From Winogradskyella eximia (GTDB lineage Bacteria; Bacteroidota; Bacteroidia; Flavobacteriales; Flavobacteriaceae), in assembly GCF_003386165.1 (NCBI RefSeq), contig NZ_QRDV01000009.1, positions 124,001 through 188,000 of the forward strand: a stretch of DNA of 64,000 nt, in the 5' to 3' direction. The notes under the pieces were generated by a model that saw only the letters and a program-made list of their open reading frames with translations, was not told the origin of the DNA and made no database searches. Made by a program: the position numbers and the translations under genes. This document shows, piece after piece, positions 46,236 through 56,067 of this stretch (its first letter is position 1; each line of letters begins with the position of its first letter).

Positions 46236-47729
46236 TTAGTTTCGTTTTATAAATACGGTATCTACTTTTAGTTCATTTTTTAACCATCGTTGTAAATCAC
46301 GCTCTTTTGTTAAAACCAAACTATCCGCAAGTTTAACCTTCCATCTTACGTTTGCAACTGTTACCGTATCAATATTTATAAAATCTTTTGACTCTAACAT
46401 TTTAGCATATCCAAAATACTCAAGATCACTAAATTTAATTTTAGCATCACGAGATAATGTACTAAATGATACAGCATTCTGATTCGTATTTTTAGACTCA
46501 ATCACTTTATTAAGATTAGAGATATTGGTTTGCAACTCTTCTATTTGTTTTTGTAAACCATCTATAACATTATCCTTACGATCTAAATCAGCATAAGCTC
46601 TATCTAAAGATTCTGCTAAACGATCTGCGCTTCTAGTTTTATTTGCATTAATAACTAACTCAAACTCCTTTAAATCTGCAGATTCATTCTTAGCATTCTG
46701 AAAAGCTGACACCATCTCATCACTGATTTCTCCATTAAAATATAGGCTCATTGTTTTGGCATCTATATCAAGCTCTTCGTCATATAACCATAGACTGCGA
46801 TTATCTTCAATTTCAGCTTTAAGAAATGCTTGATAATCCCTATTTATTTTACTTTCATTTAGCACTGTTAAAAACGTCCAAATTGCAGGAATCATAACAA
46901 TAATAGCAACTCCCATAGCCACTCTAGAAATACGTTTACGCTTTGCCGAATTAGCATATTTAAGCATTGGAAAGCGCAATATTTTTAATACTAAAAATGT
47001 AGCTAAAGCAATAAATATGGTATTAATGGTAAACAAATACATAGCTCCACCAAAAAACTGCCAATTCCCTATTGCTAAGCCATAACCCGCTGTACACAAA
47101 GGTGGCATTAACGCTGTAGCAATAGCAACACCAAAAATAACCGAAGCAATAGTCCCTTTTTTAGTCCGTGCAATTATTAAAGCTAAACCACCAAAAAAGG
47201 CAATAAGTACATCTCGTATATCGGGACGAGTACGTCCCATTAATTCATTAGTATCTTCACTAAGTGGAAATAACCAAAAAAATAAAAATGCCGTTAGCAA
47301 ACTTAAAACAATCATGGTTGCTAAATTGATAAGTGATTTCTTTAAAGTATCAATATCATTTATAGCAATAGATAGTCCGACGCCTAAAATAGGGCCCATT
47401 AAAGGAGAAATTAACATGGCACCAATTACAACAGCGGTAGAATCGGCATTAAGCCCAATGGATGCTACAAATATCGAACAGACTAAAATCCAAGCTGTTG
47501 CTCCTTTAAAGGGAATATCTGCTTTTATCGCAGTTATTGTAGCGTCTCTATCGGTATCTTCTCTAAAATCGAGTAGTTCACTTAAAAACGTTTTTAAACT
47601 GGCAAATAAACCTTGAGCATCTTTTTTTACTGCATCTTTCTTTTCTTCAACAGCAGCTTCCTTATTCATCTCGTTGGTTATCTGAGAATTCTCATCCTCA
47701 GAAAAATTGAATTTATGTTCGTCACTCAT
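46236..47729 (-). CDS. DUF389 (TIGR00341) membrane protein
   Basis: 497 residues. The N-terminal 50 residues are acidic; then the DUF389 core has about six membrane segments with the conserved VVIGAMLISPLMGPILGVGLS and GVAIATALMPPLCTAGYGLA. The C-terminal half (from about 315) is soluble and ends in a coiled coil (about 380-430) and a small domain. Transport substrate unknown. Confidence 0.8.
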   Translation of the reverse strand: MSDEHKFNFSEDENSQITNEMNKEAAVEEKKDAVKKDAQGLFASLKTFLSELLDFREDTDRDATITAIKADIPFKGATAWILVCSIFVASIGLNADSTAVVIGAMLISPLMGPILGVGLSIAINDIDTLKKSLINLATMIVLSLLTAFLFFWLFPLSEDTNELMGRTRPDIRDVLIAFFGGLALIIARTKKGTIASVIFGVAIATALMPPLCTAGYGLAIGNWQFFGGAMYLFTINTIFIALATFLVLKILRFPMLKYANSAKRKRISRVAMGVAIIVMIPAIWTFLTVLNESKINRDYQAFLKAEIEDNRSLWLYDEELDIDAKTMSLYFNGEISDEMVSAFQNAKNESADLKEFELVINANKTRSADRLAESLDRAYADLDRKDNVIDGLQKQIEELQTNISNLNKVIESKNTNQNAVSFSTLSRDAKIKFSDLEYFGYAKMLESKDFINIDTVTVANVRWKVKLADSLVLTKERDLQRWLKNELKVDTVFIKRN

Positions 47730-47734
47730 AGTTT

Positions 47735-48823
47735 TTAACCATATTCTTCTCCAAAATTAGCTTTCACATTTTGAAGTACTTTTTTAATATCTTGTTCTTT
47801 TGCTTTAGGAAAGATAAGTAAAACTTCGTCTTTATCTACAATGATGTAATCTTTTAAGCCATCAACAACTACAACTTTATCTTTTTTAGAACGAATCATA
47901 TTTCCATTAGCATCCTCTAATAACGTTTTTGCATTAACCACTGCGTTACTATTCTCATCTTTATCTAACTTATCATAAAGACTTCCCCAAGTTCCTAGAT
48001 CATTCCAGTCAAAAGTAGCAGGAATCACATATACATTATCACTTTTTTCCATAAGTGCATAATCTACAGATATGTTTTCTGCCTTTTCGTAATTTTCTTT
48101 TATAAAATTATCCTCAAACTCTGTGTTGTAAACGCTATATCCTTTTTCAAATAATTCATACAACTTAGGCTGATTATTTTTAAAAGCCGCAACTACTGTT
48201 TTTGCGCTCCACATAAATATACCTGCATTCCATAAGAAATTCCCTTGACTAATAAAAGATTTTGCCGTTTCGTAATCTGGCTTCTCTCTAAATTGATTTA
48301 CGGATTTTATCTCCGTTGTAGCTGATTTATCATATTCTATATAACCATATCCTGTATTTGGGAATGTTGGTGTTATACCTAAAGTCATTAATGCAGAATT
48401 AGATTCGCAATAATCAAATGCTGTTTTAACATTATCAGAAAAGGCTTGTTCATCTTCAATCCAATGATCACTTGGTGCTACAATCATTACAGCATCTTCG
48501 TTTTCTTTCTGAATTTTTAATGACGCATACAAAATACAAGGTGCAGTATTACGCATTGCTGGTTCTAAAACCACCTGACGTTTTGTAATATTTGGTAATT
48601 GTTCAAAAACTAAATCATTATAACGCTCATTGGTTAGTATGAAGATATTTTCTTCAGGAATCAATTTTGCTAAACGGTGAAATGTTTTCTGAATCAGTGT
48701 ATCGCCTGTTCCCAACATATCATGAAACTGTTTAGGGAAATCTTGCGTGCTTACTGGCCAAAATCTTGATCCTACTCCACCTGCCATTAATATGGCGTAA
48801 TAATTTTTGTTTTTGCTATTCAT
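47735..48823 (-). CDS. manC: Mannose-1-phosphate guanylyltransferase
   Basis: GDP-mannose synthase for glycan and exopolysaccharide synthesis. It has the nucleotidyltransferase motif LMAGGVGSRFWPVS near the start and the FKEKPDYETA-like REKPDYETAK segment. It lacks the C-terminal isomerase domain, so it is the single-function form, 362 residues. The ATG at 48823 is chosen over the TTG just before it. The sprT-like gene lies 8-11 nt upstream, so the two may be co-transcribed. Confidence 0.93.
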   Translation of the reverse strand: MNSKNKNYYAILMAGGVGSRFWPVSTQDFPKQFHDMLGTGDTLIQKTFHRLAKLIPEENIFILTNERYNDLVFEQLPNITKRQVVLEPAMRNTAPCILYASLKIQKENEDAVMIVAPSDHWIEDEQAFSDNVKTAFDYCESNSALMTLGITPTFPNTGYGYIEYDKSATTEIKSVNQFREKPDYETAKSFISQGNFLWNAGIFMWSAKTVVAAFKNNQPKLYELFEKGYSVYNTEFEDNFIKENYEKAENISVDYALMEKSDNVYVIPATFDWNDLGTWGSLYDKLDKDENSNAVVNAKTLLEDANGNMIRSKKDKVVVVDGLKDYIIVDKDEVLLIFPKAKEQDIKKVLQNVKANFGEEYG

Positions 48824-48834
48824 CAATTTATGTT

Positions 48835-49431
48835 TTAATCTAAAACTTCTACTTCTGCATTTGGGTTAAACAAATATAATTTTCCTGAGCTAACTTCAAC
48901 ACATTCGTAGCGTTTTCTACGTTTATTACCTCTTTTAAATACTCTACCATTGTAAAGTTTAAAAGTTTGATTCAAAGGTAATTCAAATACATACGTCTTA
49001 TCGTTGCTTTCGTCGAATTGCTTTAAGGCATAGGCGAGATGTGTATCTGTATCGCTAGACGCTTTTGGGTTTTTAAAATGACGAGCCAATAATGGTAATA
49101 ACTCATTCGGGAAAATTTCGGGTCTTATAAATGGTAACATTAAATGCTGAAACGTATGCTTCCACTCTTTTCCATGCGGCTTAATGCTTCTTCCATATTT
49201 ATTATAAGCTTCAAAATGGGCAATCTCATGAATTAACGTAATTAAAAACCGATAGTTATTTAAATTAGAGTTTATAGTAATCTGGTGTTTACCGTTGGGC
49301 AACGCTCTATAATCACCATGACGTGTTTTACGTTCACGCTTAACTTTTACCGTTAAATGATCATTAGCTAAAAGCTCTAAAACCGATGGCTTTGCTGAAA
49401 CTGGAATAAATTCTAAATACTGTGCCTGCAT
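48835..49431 (-). CDS. SprT-like zinc metalloprotease
   Basis: 198 residues. The zinc motif HEIAH (LITLIHEIAHFEAYNKYG) and a third His (PHGKEWKHTFQHL) are present; the C-terminus resembles the Zn-ribbon-like SprT tail but has only one clear Cys (RYECVEV). By name it resembles, but is not, the T9SS protein SprT. It is a cytoplasmic protease-like family linked in other organisms with protein-DNA crosslink repair. Confidence 0.78.
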   Translation of the reverse strand: MQAQYLEFIPVSAKPSVLELLANDHLTVKVKRERKTRHGDYRALPNGKHQITINSNLNNYRFLITLIHEIAHFEAYNKYGRSIKPHGKEWKHTFQHLMLPFIRPEIFPNELLPLLARHFKNPKASSDTDTHLAYALKQFDESNDKTYVFELPLNQTFKLYNGRVFKRGNKRRKRYECVEVSSGKLYLFNPNAEVEVLD

Positions 49432-49489
49432 TGCCGCAAAAATAGTTGTTATATTTCTATTTTTTAAATCTTAAAATTCAATTTGAAAT

Positions 49490-50173
49490 TTAAGGTGTAG
49501 AATTAGAAACTTGTAACACTTTACCATTATAATATTTATTTCCGGTTAAGGCAAAATTTTGAATATACTCTGCCATTTCTTTAGCCGTTGTTGGTGCTTT
49601 ATAACCAGGAAATGCTTCTTCTAACATTTCTGTTTGTACGGCTCCTAATGCCAAAACATTAAATTGTGGTCCTGTTTCTTTGTATTCTTCTGCTAACAAT
49701 TCAACTAAGGTAATAACTGCACCTTTACTAGAACTGTATGCTGATAAACCAGGGAATTTCATACTACCTTGAATGCCTCCCATAGAACTAATCGTTACCA
49801 CATGACCATCTCTTTTAAGAAATGGCAAAACAGTTCTGGTTAATTCTGAAACACCAAAAACATTAGTTTGGTACACTTTAGTAAAATCTTGAAACGTAGT
49901 CTCAGCAAATGGTTTGTTGATTATAGCACCTGCATTGTTTATTAAAATATCAACATGCTTCCATTCTTCTTTTATAAAATCAGTTACTTTTTGGTAATCG
50001 TCCTCATTACATAAATCAAAAGCAAAAGATGATATATTATCAAAATGAAGATTACTTACTGGTTTTGCATTTCGAGATAATGCTAAAACATTATGTCCTT
50101 GATTGGCAAAAAGATGAACAAGTTCAAACCCTATACCTCTACTAGTACCTGTTATAATTATATTTTTACTCAT
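49490..50173 (-). CDS. SDR-family oxidoreductase
   Basis: Classical short-chain dehydrogenase/reductase of 227 residues: cofactor loop GTSRGIGFE (8-16), NNAG motif (LINNAGAII), catalytic Ser in TISSMGG and YxxxK in SAYSSSKGAVITL. It uses NAD(P) and acts on an unknown alcohol or ketone. It overlaps the end of the M28 gene by 8 nt. Confidence 0.87.
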   Translation of the reverse strand: MSKNIIITGTSRGIGFELVHLFANQGHNVLALSRNAKPVSNLHFDNISSFAFDLCNEDDYQKVTDFIKEEWKHVDILINNAGAIINKPFAETTFQDFTKVYQTNVFGVSELTRTVLPFLKRDGHVVTISSMGGIQGSMKFPGLSAYSSSKGAVITLVELLAEEYKETGPQFNVLALGAVQTEMLEEAFPGYKAPTTAKEMAEYIQNFALTGNKYYNGKVLQVSNSTP

Positions 50174-51143
50174 CTTTTAATATAACTTCTTTAGTTGGTG
50201 CATTCATCATTCCTTCTAACGCAGGAATCATTTTTTCTATAAAACTTACCATATGTTCGTAATCCATTTTATCTGCTTCATCATCCACGTGATGATAGTA
50301 ATCGAAATTCGTAAAATCGAAAGTTGAAATGGCATGCGCAGGAATATTAAGTCCTTTAAAGAAAGGGTAATTATCAGACCTCATAAACAAGCCAAAATCC
50401 TTTGCTTTAGGGAAAAAACCTACAACCTCTTCTCCAGCATAACTATTCAATGTTTCAGCAAAATTAGAACGTTCAAAACCACTCATATAAGCCATTGATT
50501 GTTCTTCTGCTCTTGCAACACCAATCATTTCAAAATTAATCATTGTATAAGCATTAATACCTTTCGCTTTTAAACGTGCAGCTAAATGTGCAGAACCTTT
50601 TAAACCGACTTCTTCAGCATCATATAGTGTAATTAAAATACTGCGCTTATTCGTTTTAGTTTGGGCAAAATATTTACCAAACTCCATAGCTGCTATTGTG
50701 CCAGACGCATCATCATTTGCACCATTTGCAATTGAATCGCCTTCTACAACTTTACCTAGTCCTATATGATCGTAATGACCACCAAGAATTATAAATTCGT
50801 TCTTAAGTATTGGGTCATTGCCTTCAACCATACCTACAATATTATATCCATCTAAATCATTTACTTTAAATGAATCGCGATACGTTTCAAAATAAGGTTT
50901 AATCTTATGAGTCTTTAAATAATTTTCTATAAAAACGGCTGCTTTTTCAATGCCTTCGCTTCCGGTTGCTCGTCCTTGTAATTCATCTGAAGCTAAATAG
51001 TCCATACTAGCTTTAATAGCTTCTTTAGTAATTTTAGGTTTTACTATTTCTCCCTTATTACCTGATTTTCCATCAGCACCTTTTGTATGACAAGCGCATG
51101 AGTAAACCAATGCAATGATAAGAATTGAAAGTATTTTTCTCAT
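50166..51143 (-). CDS. M28-family zinc aminopeptidase (lipoprotein)
   Basis: 325 residues. The lipobox VYSC (Cys16) anchors it in the envelope. The two-zinc site shows as GGHYDHIG (His and Asp), NGANDDASG (Asp), YDAEEVGLKGS (Glu) and the final HHVDDEAD His. It would trim peptides at the cell surface. Gene followed, with overlap, by the SDR gene. Confidence 0.88.
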   Translation of the reverse strand: MRKILSILIIALVYSCACHTKGADGKSGNKGEIVKPKITKEAIKASMDYLASDELQGRATGSEGIEKAAVFIENYLKTHKIKPYFETYRDSFKVNDLDGYNIVGMVEGNDPILKNEFIILGGHYDHIGLGKVVEGDSIANGANDDASGTIAAMEFGKYFAQTKTNKRSILITLYDAEEVGLKGSAHLAARLKAKGINAYTMINFEMIGVARAEEQSMAYMSGFERSNFAETLNSYAGEEVVGFFPKAKDFGLFMRSDNYPFFKGLNIPAHAISTFDFTNFDYYHHVDDEADKMDYEHMVSFIEKMIPALEGMMNAPTKEVILKDE

Positions 51144-51166
51144 AATATTTATTTGAGTTTAAAGAT

Positions 51167-51203
51167 AAAAAAATCCTGATTCGAAAATTATCAAATCAGG
51201 ATT
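51167..51203 (-). terminator. Terminator after pdhC
   Basis: Read on the minus strand, AATCCTGATT and AATCAGGATT (51172-51181 and 51194-51203) form a 10-bp stem followed by seven T residues. Confidence 0.85.
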
Positions 51204-51241
51204 ATATTATTTAGATTCTGAAACACGTTCAGAATGATAAT

Positions 51242-52867
51242 TTATGATACTAACATCGTTACAGGGTTTTCAATATATCCTTTCAATGTTTGAAGGAATT
51301 GAGCTCCTGTAGCTCCATCTACAGTTCTGTGATCACAAGCTAAACATAATTTCATAGTATTACCTACAACAATCTGTCCTCCTTTAACCACTGGTTTTTC
51401 TACAATGTTACCAACAGATAAAATAGCTGAATTAGGTTGATTGATAATTGAAGTAAAACTATCAATACCAAACATTCCTAAGTTAGAAATTGTAAAAGTA
51501 CTACCTTCCATTTCATCTAGTCCTAACTTTTTATTTCTAGCTTTACCTGCTAATTCTTTAACAGCTCCACCAATTTGAGTTAAACTTTGCTCGTTTGCAA
51601 ATTTAACAACTGGTACTAATAAACCATCTGGCACTGCAACTGCAACACCAATATGTACATGGTTGTTTAATTGCATTCTATCATCAAACCACTGAGAGTT
51701 AACTTGCGGATGTTGTTTTAATGCTAAAGCACACGCTTTAACAATCATATCATTATATGAAATTTTTGTATCTGGAATAGAATTGTATTGCATTCTAAAT
51801 GCAATTGCATTTTCCATATCAAACTCAACATTTAAATAATAATGTGGTGCCGTAAATTTAGATTTTGCTAAGTTCTTAGCAATCGCTTTACGCATGTTTG
51901 AGTTTGGTACTTCATCAAAATCCTCTTGACCTGTTGGTACAAATTTACCAACCGAAGCTCCTTGAGCTGATGGAGTAAAGTTTTCAATATCTTTCTTTAC
52001 AATTCTTCCGTTTTCGCCAGAACCTTTAACCTGAGCTAAATTAACTCCCTTCTCTTCTGCCATTTTTTTGGCTAATGGTGAAGCGAAAATTCTACCAGAC
52101 GTCGAAGTTGAAGTTGAAACCTTAGGAGTTTCTTTCTTTACTTCTACTTTTTTAGGTTCTGCTTTGGGTGCTTCTTTTTTAGCCTCCACTTTAGGTGCGT
52201 CTTTCTTAGCCTCACCTCCTTCTGCTTTGAAGTTTTTAGCGACATTAGAAACATCCGTTCCTTTTGGGCCAATAATAGCCAACAATGAATCTACTTTTGC
52301 AGATTCACCTTCGTTAAGGCCTATATGCAATAAAGTACCTGCTTGAAAAGATTCAAACTCCATAGTCGCTTTATCTGTTTCAATTTCTGCAAGAATATCT
52401 CCTTCTTCAACTTCATCTCCAACTTTCTTTAACCAAGCAGCCACAGTTCCTTCTTCCATGGTATCACTTAAACGTGGCATGGTAACAACTATAACTCCTT
52501 CTGGCAATTCTTGTTTAGAATCGAAATCTACATCAGAAATATCTTTTGCTTCTTCTTCTTTAGCTTCTGGAGCAGCATCTGATTTTTCAACCTCAGCACT
52601 TCCGTTTAAATAGCTAGAAATATCTTCTCCCTCATCACCAATGATAGCTAAAAGTGTATCTACTTTAGCCGTCTCACCTTCTTGAATACCAATATGAAGT
52701 AAAGTACCTTCGTTAAAAGACTCAAACTCCATAGTTGCTTTATCAGTTTCAATTTCTGCTAATATATCACCTTCCTCAACTTTGTCACCAACCTTCTTTA
52801 ACCAAGAGGCAACTGTTCCTTCTTCCATGGTGTCGCTCAAACGCGGCATATTTATTACTTCTGCCAT
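51242..52867 (-). CDS. pdhC: Pyruvate dehydrogenase E2 (dihydrolipoamide acetyltransferase)
   Basis: Core of the pyruvate dehydrogenase complex, moving acetyl groups from E1 to CoA. Two lipoyl domains (about 2-77 and 127-200) carry the lipoylated Lys in ETDKAT (Lys43 and Lys166); their DNA is nearly repeated. A linker rich in Ala, Lys and Pro follows, then the E1/E3-binding domain (about 270-305, ASPLAKKMAEEKGVN) and a catalytic domain ending with DHRTVDGATGAQFL. The gene is 3 nt after pdhA. The E1-beta gene is not in this window. Confidence 0.95.
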   Translation of the reverse strand: MAEVINMPRLSDTMEEGTVASWLKKVGDKVEEGDILAEIETDKATMEFESFNEGTLLHIGIQEGETAKVDTLLAIIGDEGEDISSYLNGSAEVEKSDAAPEAKEEEAKDISDVDFDSKQELPEGVIVVTMPRLSDTMEEGTVAAWLKKVGDEVEEGDILAEIETDKATMEFESFQAGTLLHIGLNEGESAKVDSLLAIIGPKGTDVSNVAKNFKAEGGEAKKDAPKVEAKKEAPKAEPKKVEVKKETPKVSTSTSTSGRIFASPLAKKMAEEKGVNLAQVKGSGENGRIVKKDIENFTPSAQGASVGKFVPTGQEDFDEVPNSNMRKAIAKNLAKSKFTAPHYYLNVEFDMENAIAFRMQYNSIPDTKISYNDMIVKACALALKQHPQVNSQWFDDRMQLNNHVHIGVAVAVPDGLLVPVVKFANEQSLTQIGGAVKELAGKARNKKLGLDEMEGSTFTISNLGMFGIDSFTSIINQPNSAILSVGNIVEKPVVKGGQIVVGNTMKLCLACDHRTVDGATGAQFLQTLKGYIENPVTMLVS

Positions 52868-52870
52868 AGT

Positions 52871-53872
52871 TTATTTTATTTTGTGGTCTATAAATGGGTA
52901 ATCTTCTTGCTCGTACACAACATCGTACATCACATTCTTTTCAGGATATGGAGATTCATCAGCGAACTTCTCACATTCAGAAACGCGTTTTTTCACATCC
53001 TTATCAATAGCTTTTAAATCAGCTTCTGTTGCATATTTCTTTTCAAGAATAATATCTTTTACTTGTGTAATAGGATCAATTTTCTTGTATTCTTCAACCT
53101 CATCTTTTGTTCTATAGTGTTGTGCATCTGACATTGAGTGACCTCTATAACGATACGTTTTCACTTCTAAAAATGTTGGCCCTCCACCTTTTCTTGCACG
53201 TTGAATCGCTTCATCAAAAGCTTCAGCAACTTTAATCGGGTTCATACCATCTACTGGTCCACAAGGCATTTCATAACCTAATCCCAGTTTCCAAACATCC
53301 GTATGATTTGCTGTACGTGCTACTAAAGTTCCCATCGCATAGCCATTGTTTTCACAAACAAAAACTACTGGTAAATTCCATAGCATAGCTAAGTTAAAAG
53401 TTTCATGCAACGAACCTTGTCTTGCAGCACCATCACCAAAACAACAAATAGTTACGGCATCCTTATCGTGATATTTATCACCAAAAGCAATACCAGCTCC
53501 TAAAGGTATTTGACCACCTACAATACCGTGACCACCATAAAAACGGTGTTCTTTAGAGAAAATATGCATAGAACCACCAAGACCTTGAGAAGTACCAGTT
53601 GCTTTTCCAAATAACTCTGCCATTACACGTTTAGGATCTACTCCCATACCAATTGGCTGAACGTGATTACGGTAAGCCGTTATCATCTTGTCCTTAGTTA
53701 AATCCATTGCATGTAATGCACCTGCTAAAACAGCTTCTTGTCCATTATATAAATGAAGGAATCCTCTAACTTTTTGTTGAATATATACTGCTGCAAGTTT
53801 GTCTTCAAACTTTCGCCAGAACAACATGTCCTCGTACCACTTTAGGTAAACTTCTTTAGTTATTTTTTGCAT
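52871..53872 (-). CDS. pdhA: Pyruvate dehydrogenase E1 component, alpha subunit
   Basis: Thiamine-diphosphate enzyme; with an E1-beta subunit coded elsewhere it decarboxylates pyruvate. The 333 residues carry the ThDP motif GDGAARQGSLHETFNLAMLWNLPVVFVCENN (GDG...NN) and the phosphorylation-loop-like YRYRGHSMSDAQHYR, where the RxxSMSD pattern is conserved. First of the pdhA-pdhC operon. Confidence 0.95.
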   Translation of the reverse strand: MQKITKEVYLKWYEDMLFWRKFEDKLAAVYIQQKVRGFLHLYNGQEAVLAGALHAMDLTKDKMITAYRNHVQPIGMGVDPKRVMAELFGKATGTSQGLGGSMHIFSKEHRFYGGHGIVGGQIPLGAGIAFGDKYHDKDAVTICCFGDGAARQGSLHETFNLAMLWNLPVVFVCENNGYAMGTLVARTANHTDVWKLGLGYEMPCGPVDGMNPIKVAEAFDEAIQRARKGGGPTFLEVKTYRYRGHSMSDAQHYRTKDEVEEYKKIDPITQVKDIILEKKYATEADLKAIDKDVKKRVSECEKFADESPYPEKNVMYDVVYEQEDYPFIDHKIK

Positions 53873-53983
53873 TTCTTGTTGAGTTCTTTAAATAGAATAA
53901 CAAAAATAATGATTTAGAAAATAATGAAGAAACAGTATATCGTAAAAAAAAAAGAAATTACTGAATTTACTGTAACGAAAACC

Positions 53984-54466
53984 CTATAATACTGAACTTT
54001 CAAAAAGAAGTGGTAGTAAGTTGGCTAATGAGTTTGATTTTACAACCTTACCTTTGGCTCCCATGAAATAAATTTCGACAGGCTGATTTTGTTTTATTTC
54101 GTATTCTGCTATCGCTTGACGGCAAGATCCGCACGGAGGAATAGGTTTATCTGTTACTTGGTTTTGAGAAGATGCCGTTATTGCCATTTTTAAAATCTTA
54201 GCTTTTGGATATTTTGCTCCAGCATAATATATAGCAGTACGTTCTGCACACAAACCTGAAGGAAAGCACGCATTCTCTTGATTGCTACCAATGACCACAA
54301 TGCTATTATCAAGTAAAATAGCCGCTCCTACATTAAATTTGGAATAAGGAGCATAAGCATTTTCCCGAGCCTCTATCGCAGAATCCATAAGATTCTGTAT
54401 AGATTTGGGAAGTTCATTTATATCATCATAGACTTGTAACGTGGTTTCTATTTTGACTTCTTTCAT
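53984..54466 (-). CDS. cdd: Cytidine deaminase
   Basis: Pyrimidine salvage enzyme turning cytidine into uridine. Zinc motifs: CAERTAIY (Cys and catalytic Glu) and PCGSCRQAI (two Cys). YAPYSKFNVGAA is the substrate loop. Start chosen at the ATG at 54466 (MKEVKIE), giving 160 residues; a further ATG at 54490 would add eight unsupported residues. It ends 111 nt before pdhA and is on the same strand, but the spacing suggests separate control. Confidence 0.93.
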   Translation of the reverse strand: MKEVKIETTLQVYDDINELPKSIQNLMDSAIEARENAYAPYSKFNVGAAILLDNSIVVIGSNQENACFPSGLCAERTAIYYAGAKYPKAKILKMAITASSQNQVTDKPIPPCGSCRQAIAEYEIKQNQPVEIYFMGAKGKVVKSNSLANLLPLLFESSVL

Positions 54467-54530
54467 AAACTTACAATTTATTATTGCCATCTAAAATCTA
54501 CTACTCACAAATTTCAAATTGGCATTAGAC

Positions 54531-54562
54531 AAAAAAACTATTGTTTGGGTTAAACAATAGTT
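54531..54562 (-). terminator. Terminator after porV
   Basis: On the minus strand AACTATTGTTT and AAACAATAGTT form an 11-bp stem with a 5-base loop, then a run of Ts. Confidence 0.88.
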
Positions 54563-54590
54563 CTTTAGTATCTAAATTAAGTATAAATTT

Positions 54591-55868
54591 TTAATATTCA
54601 TCATATTCTCCTGCTCCAAAATTAAATGTTAGAGAAAAACGTAACGTATTTTCTAATGGACTTTGAATTTTTGAAGCTGAAAATAAATATGATAAATCTA
54701 CATTAATAGTGGTGTATTTAAAACCAGCACCTAATGCAAAAAACTTTCGTGCTCCTTTATCATCTGACTCGTTAAAATAACCTGCTCTAAAAGCAAAACT
54801 ATCTTGATACGTATATTCTGCTCCTAAAGCCCAAGTGAACTCTCTAAGTTCTTCACTAAAACCACCTGGCGCATCACCAAAAGATTGAAAAACTCCACTT
54901 AAAAAACTAACATCTGTATCTTTACCTTCAAGAATAACATCATCACTTGGATCATTTTGATTACCAGATGCTGCTAATTGCTCTTCTGTTTGAAAATCCT
55001 CGTCTTCAGGATTGTATTCTCCATTTCCATCAACATCTGTAAATACTAGTTTATCACCCAAAATTGGTGGTGTTGGCACTAAATATTTAGACACCTCTGC
55101 AGATACTGCTAACTTACTATATTCATCAAAAATAAAATCGAAACCAGCACCTAATCTTAAATTAGTAGGTTGAAATACTTCTTGCCCACCATCATCGTAC
55201 TTAAATCTTGGTCCTAAATTCTGAATCGCAAAACCTAATCTCCAACGACCATTAAAATCACTATAAGCTTCTTCTTCACTTTGGTAATAACCTGTAATAT
55301 CTGCACCAAAAGTACTCCCTGGATTAGCATTAGGATCTGTTTCTTGCAATCTTAAAGCAGAACGCATATAACGCAATGCTACAGCCATTGAGAATTGATC
55401 GCTTAATTTTAAAGCATAAGCCGCATCTACTGCAAATTCATTTGGTTTTACAGCTACGCCAGGTGATGTTGCATCTTGTGTTAATACTATTTCCCCTAAA
55501 GTGAAATATTTAAAACTCGCAGAAAAAGCACTATATTCATTTATTCTGTTGAAATAGGTTAAGTAGCTTAATGAAATATCATTAACTAACCTCGTTAAAT
55601 AAGGAGTATAACTTAAACCAATACCCTGTTTAGCCTCAGAAAACGCATATTTTGCAGGATTGTATTGTTGAGAAAATCCATCTACAGATGTTGCTACTCC
55701 CATATCTCCCATTGATGCTGATCTTGCATCTGGTGAAATAAGCATAAATGGTAAACCTGTTGTAATTACTCTACTATCTGAACTATTAGGAACACTTAGA
55801 GTTACTTCTTGTCCAAAGATTAAGCTAATTGTCGCAAAAGCGATAAGGGTAATGGTGTATTTTTTCAT
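54591..55868 (-). CDS. porV: PorV, T9SS outer membrane shuttle protein
   Basis: 425 residues, signal peptide ending LIFGQ. It is an outer-membrane beta-barrel of the FadL type with the PorV start MLISPDARSASMGDMGVATSVDGFSQQYNPAKYAF and a closing barrel strand ending in FSLTFNFGAG. It carries T9SS cargo from the channel to PorU at the surface. Start at the ATG at 55868, since the codon at 55874 is TTG. It has its own strong promoter. Confidence 0.93.
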   Translation of the reverse strand: MKKYTITLIAFATISLIFGQEVTLSVPNSSDSRVITTGLPFMLISPDARSASMGDMGVATSVDGFSQQYNPAKYAFSEAKQGIGLSYTPYLTRLVNDISLSYLTYFNRINEYSAFSASFKYFTLGEIVLTQDATSPGVAVKPNEFAVDAAYALKLSDQFSMAVALRYMRSALRLQETDPNANPGSTFGADITGYYQSEEEAYSDFNGRWRLGFAIQNLGPRFKYDDGGQEVFQPTNLRLGAGFDFIFDEYSKLAVSAEVSKYLVPTPPILGDKLVFTDVDGNGEYNPEDEDFQTEEQLAASGNQNDPSDDVILEGKDTDVSFLSGVFQSFGDAPGGFSEELREFTWALGAEYTYQDSFAFRAGYFNESDDKGARKFFALGAGFKYTTINVDLSYLFSASKIQSPLENTLRFSLTFNFGAGEYDEY

Positions 55869-55917
55869 GTTCAATTTTTGAAGTATTAATACCGTTTACG
55901 CAGTATTAAATCGTTTG

Positions 55918-55945
55918 CAAATATAAATTATTATTTTAATTACAA
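55918..55945 (-). promoter_or_regulatory. Full-consensus promoter of porV
   Basis: On the minus strand TTG (55945-55943) lies 17 nt before TATATTTG (55925-55918), which is the complete Bacteroidota consensus TTG-N17-20-TAnnTTTG. The leader to the ATG is about 43 nt and contains an AATAC/GTATT inverted repeat. Confidence 0.8.
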
Positions 55946-56067
55946 ATTATCATTAAAATAACTCTTATAATTTGTTTCTATTGTATTTGTGTTTCAAATT
56001 ATTATTAAAGACATTGGCTATAAAACTGCAAATAGCTTTCTTTATAATTATAAAGCATTCAAGTATT

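Noticed and set aside
48835..49431. SprT as a type IX secretion component
   Set aside because: The HEIAH zinc-protease motif shows it to be the SprT/Spartan-like family; the T9SS protein of the same name is a different, outer-membrane protein.
51242..52867. The internal near-repeat in pdhC as a mobile or recombination repeat
   Set aside because: The repeat equals the two lipoyl domains of the E2 protein, a normal domain duplication.
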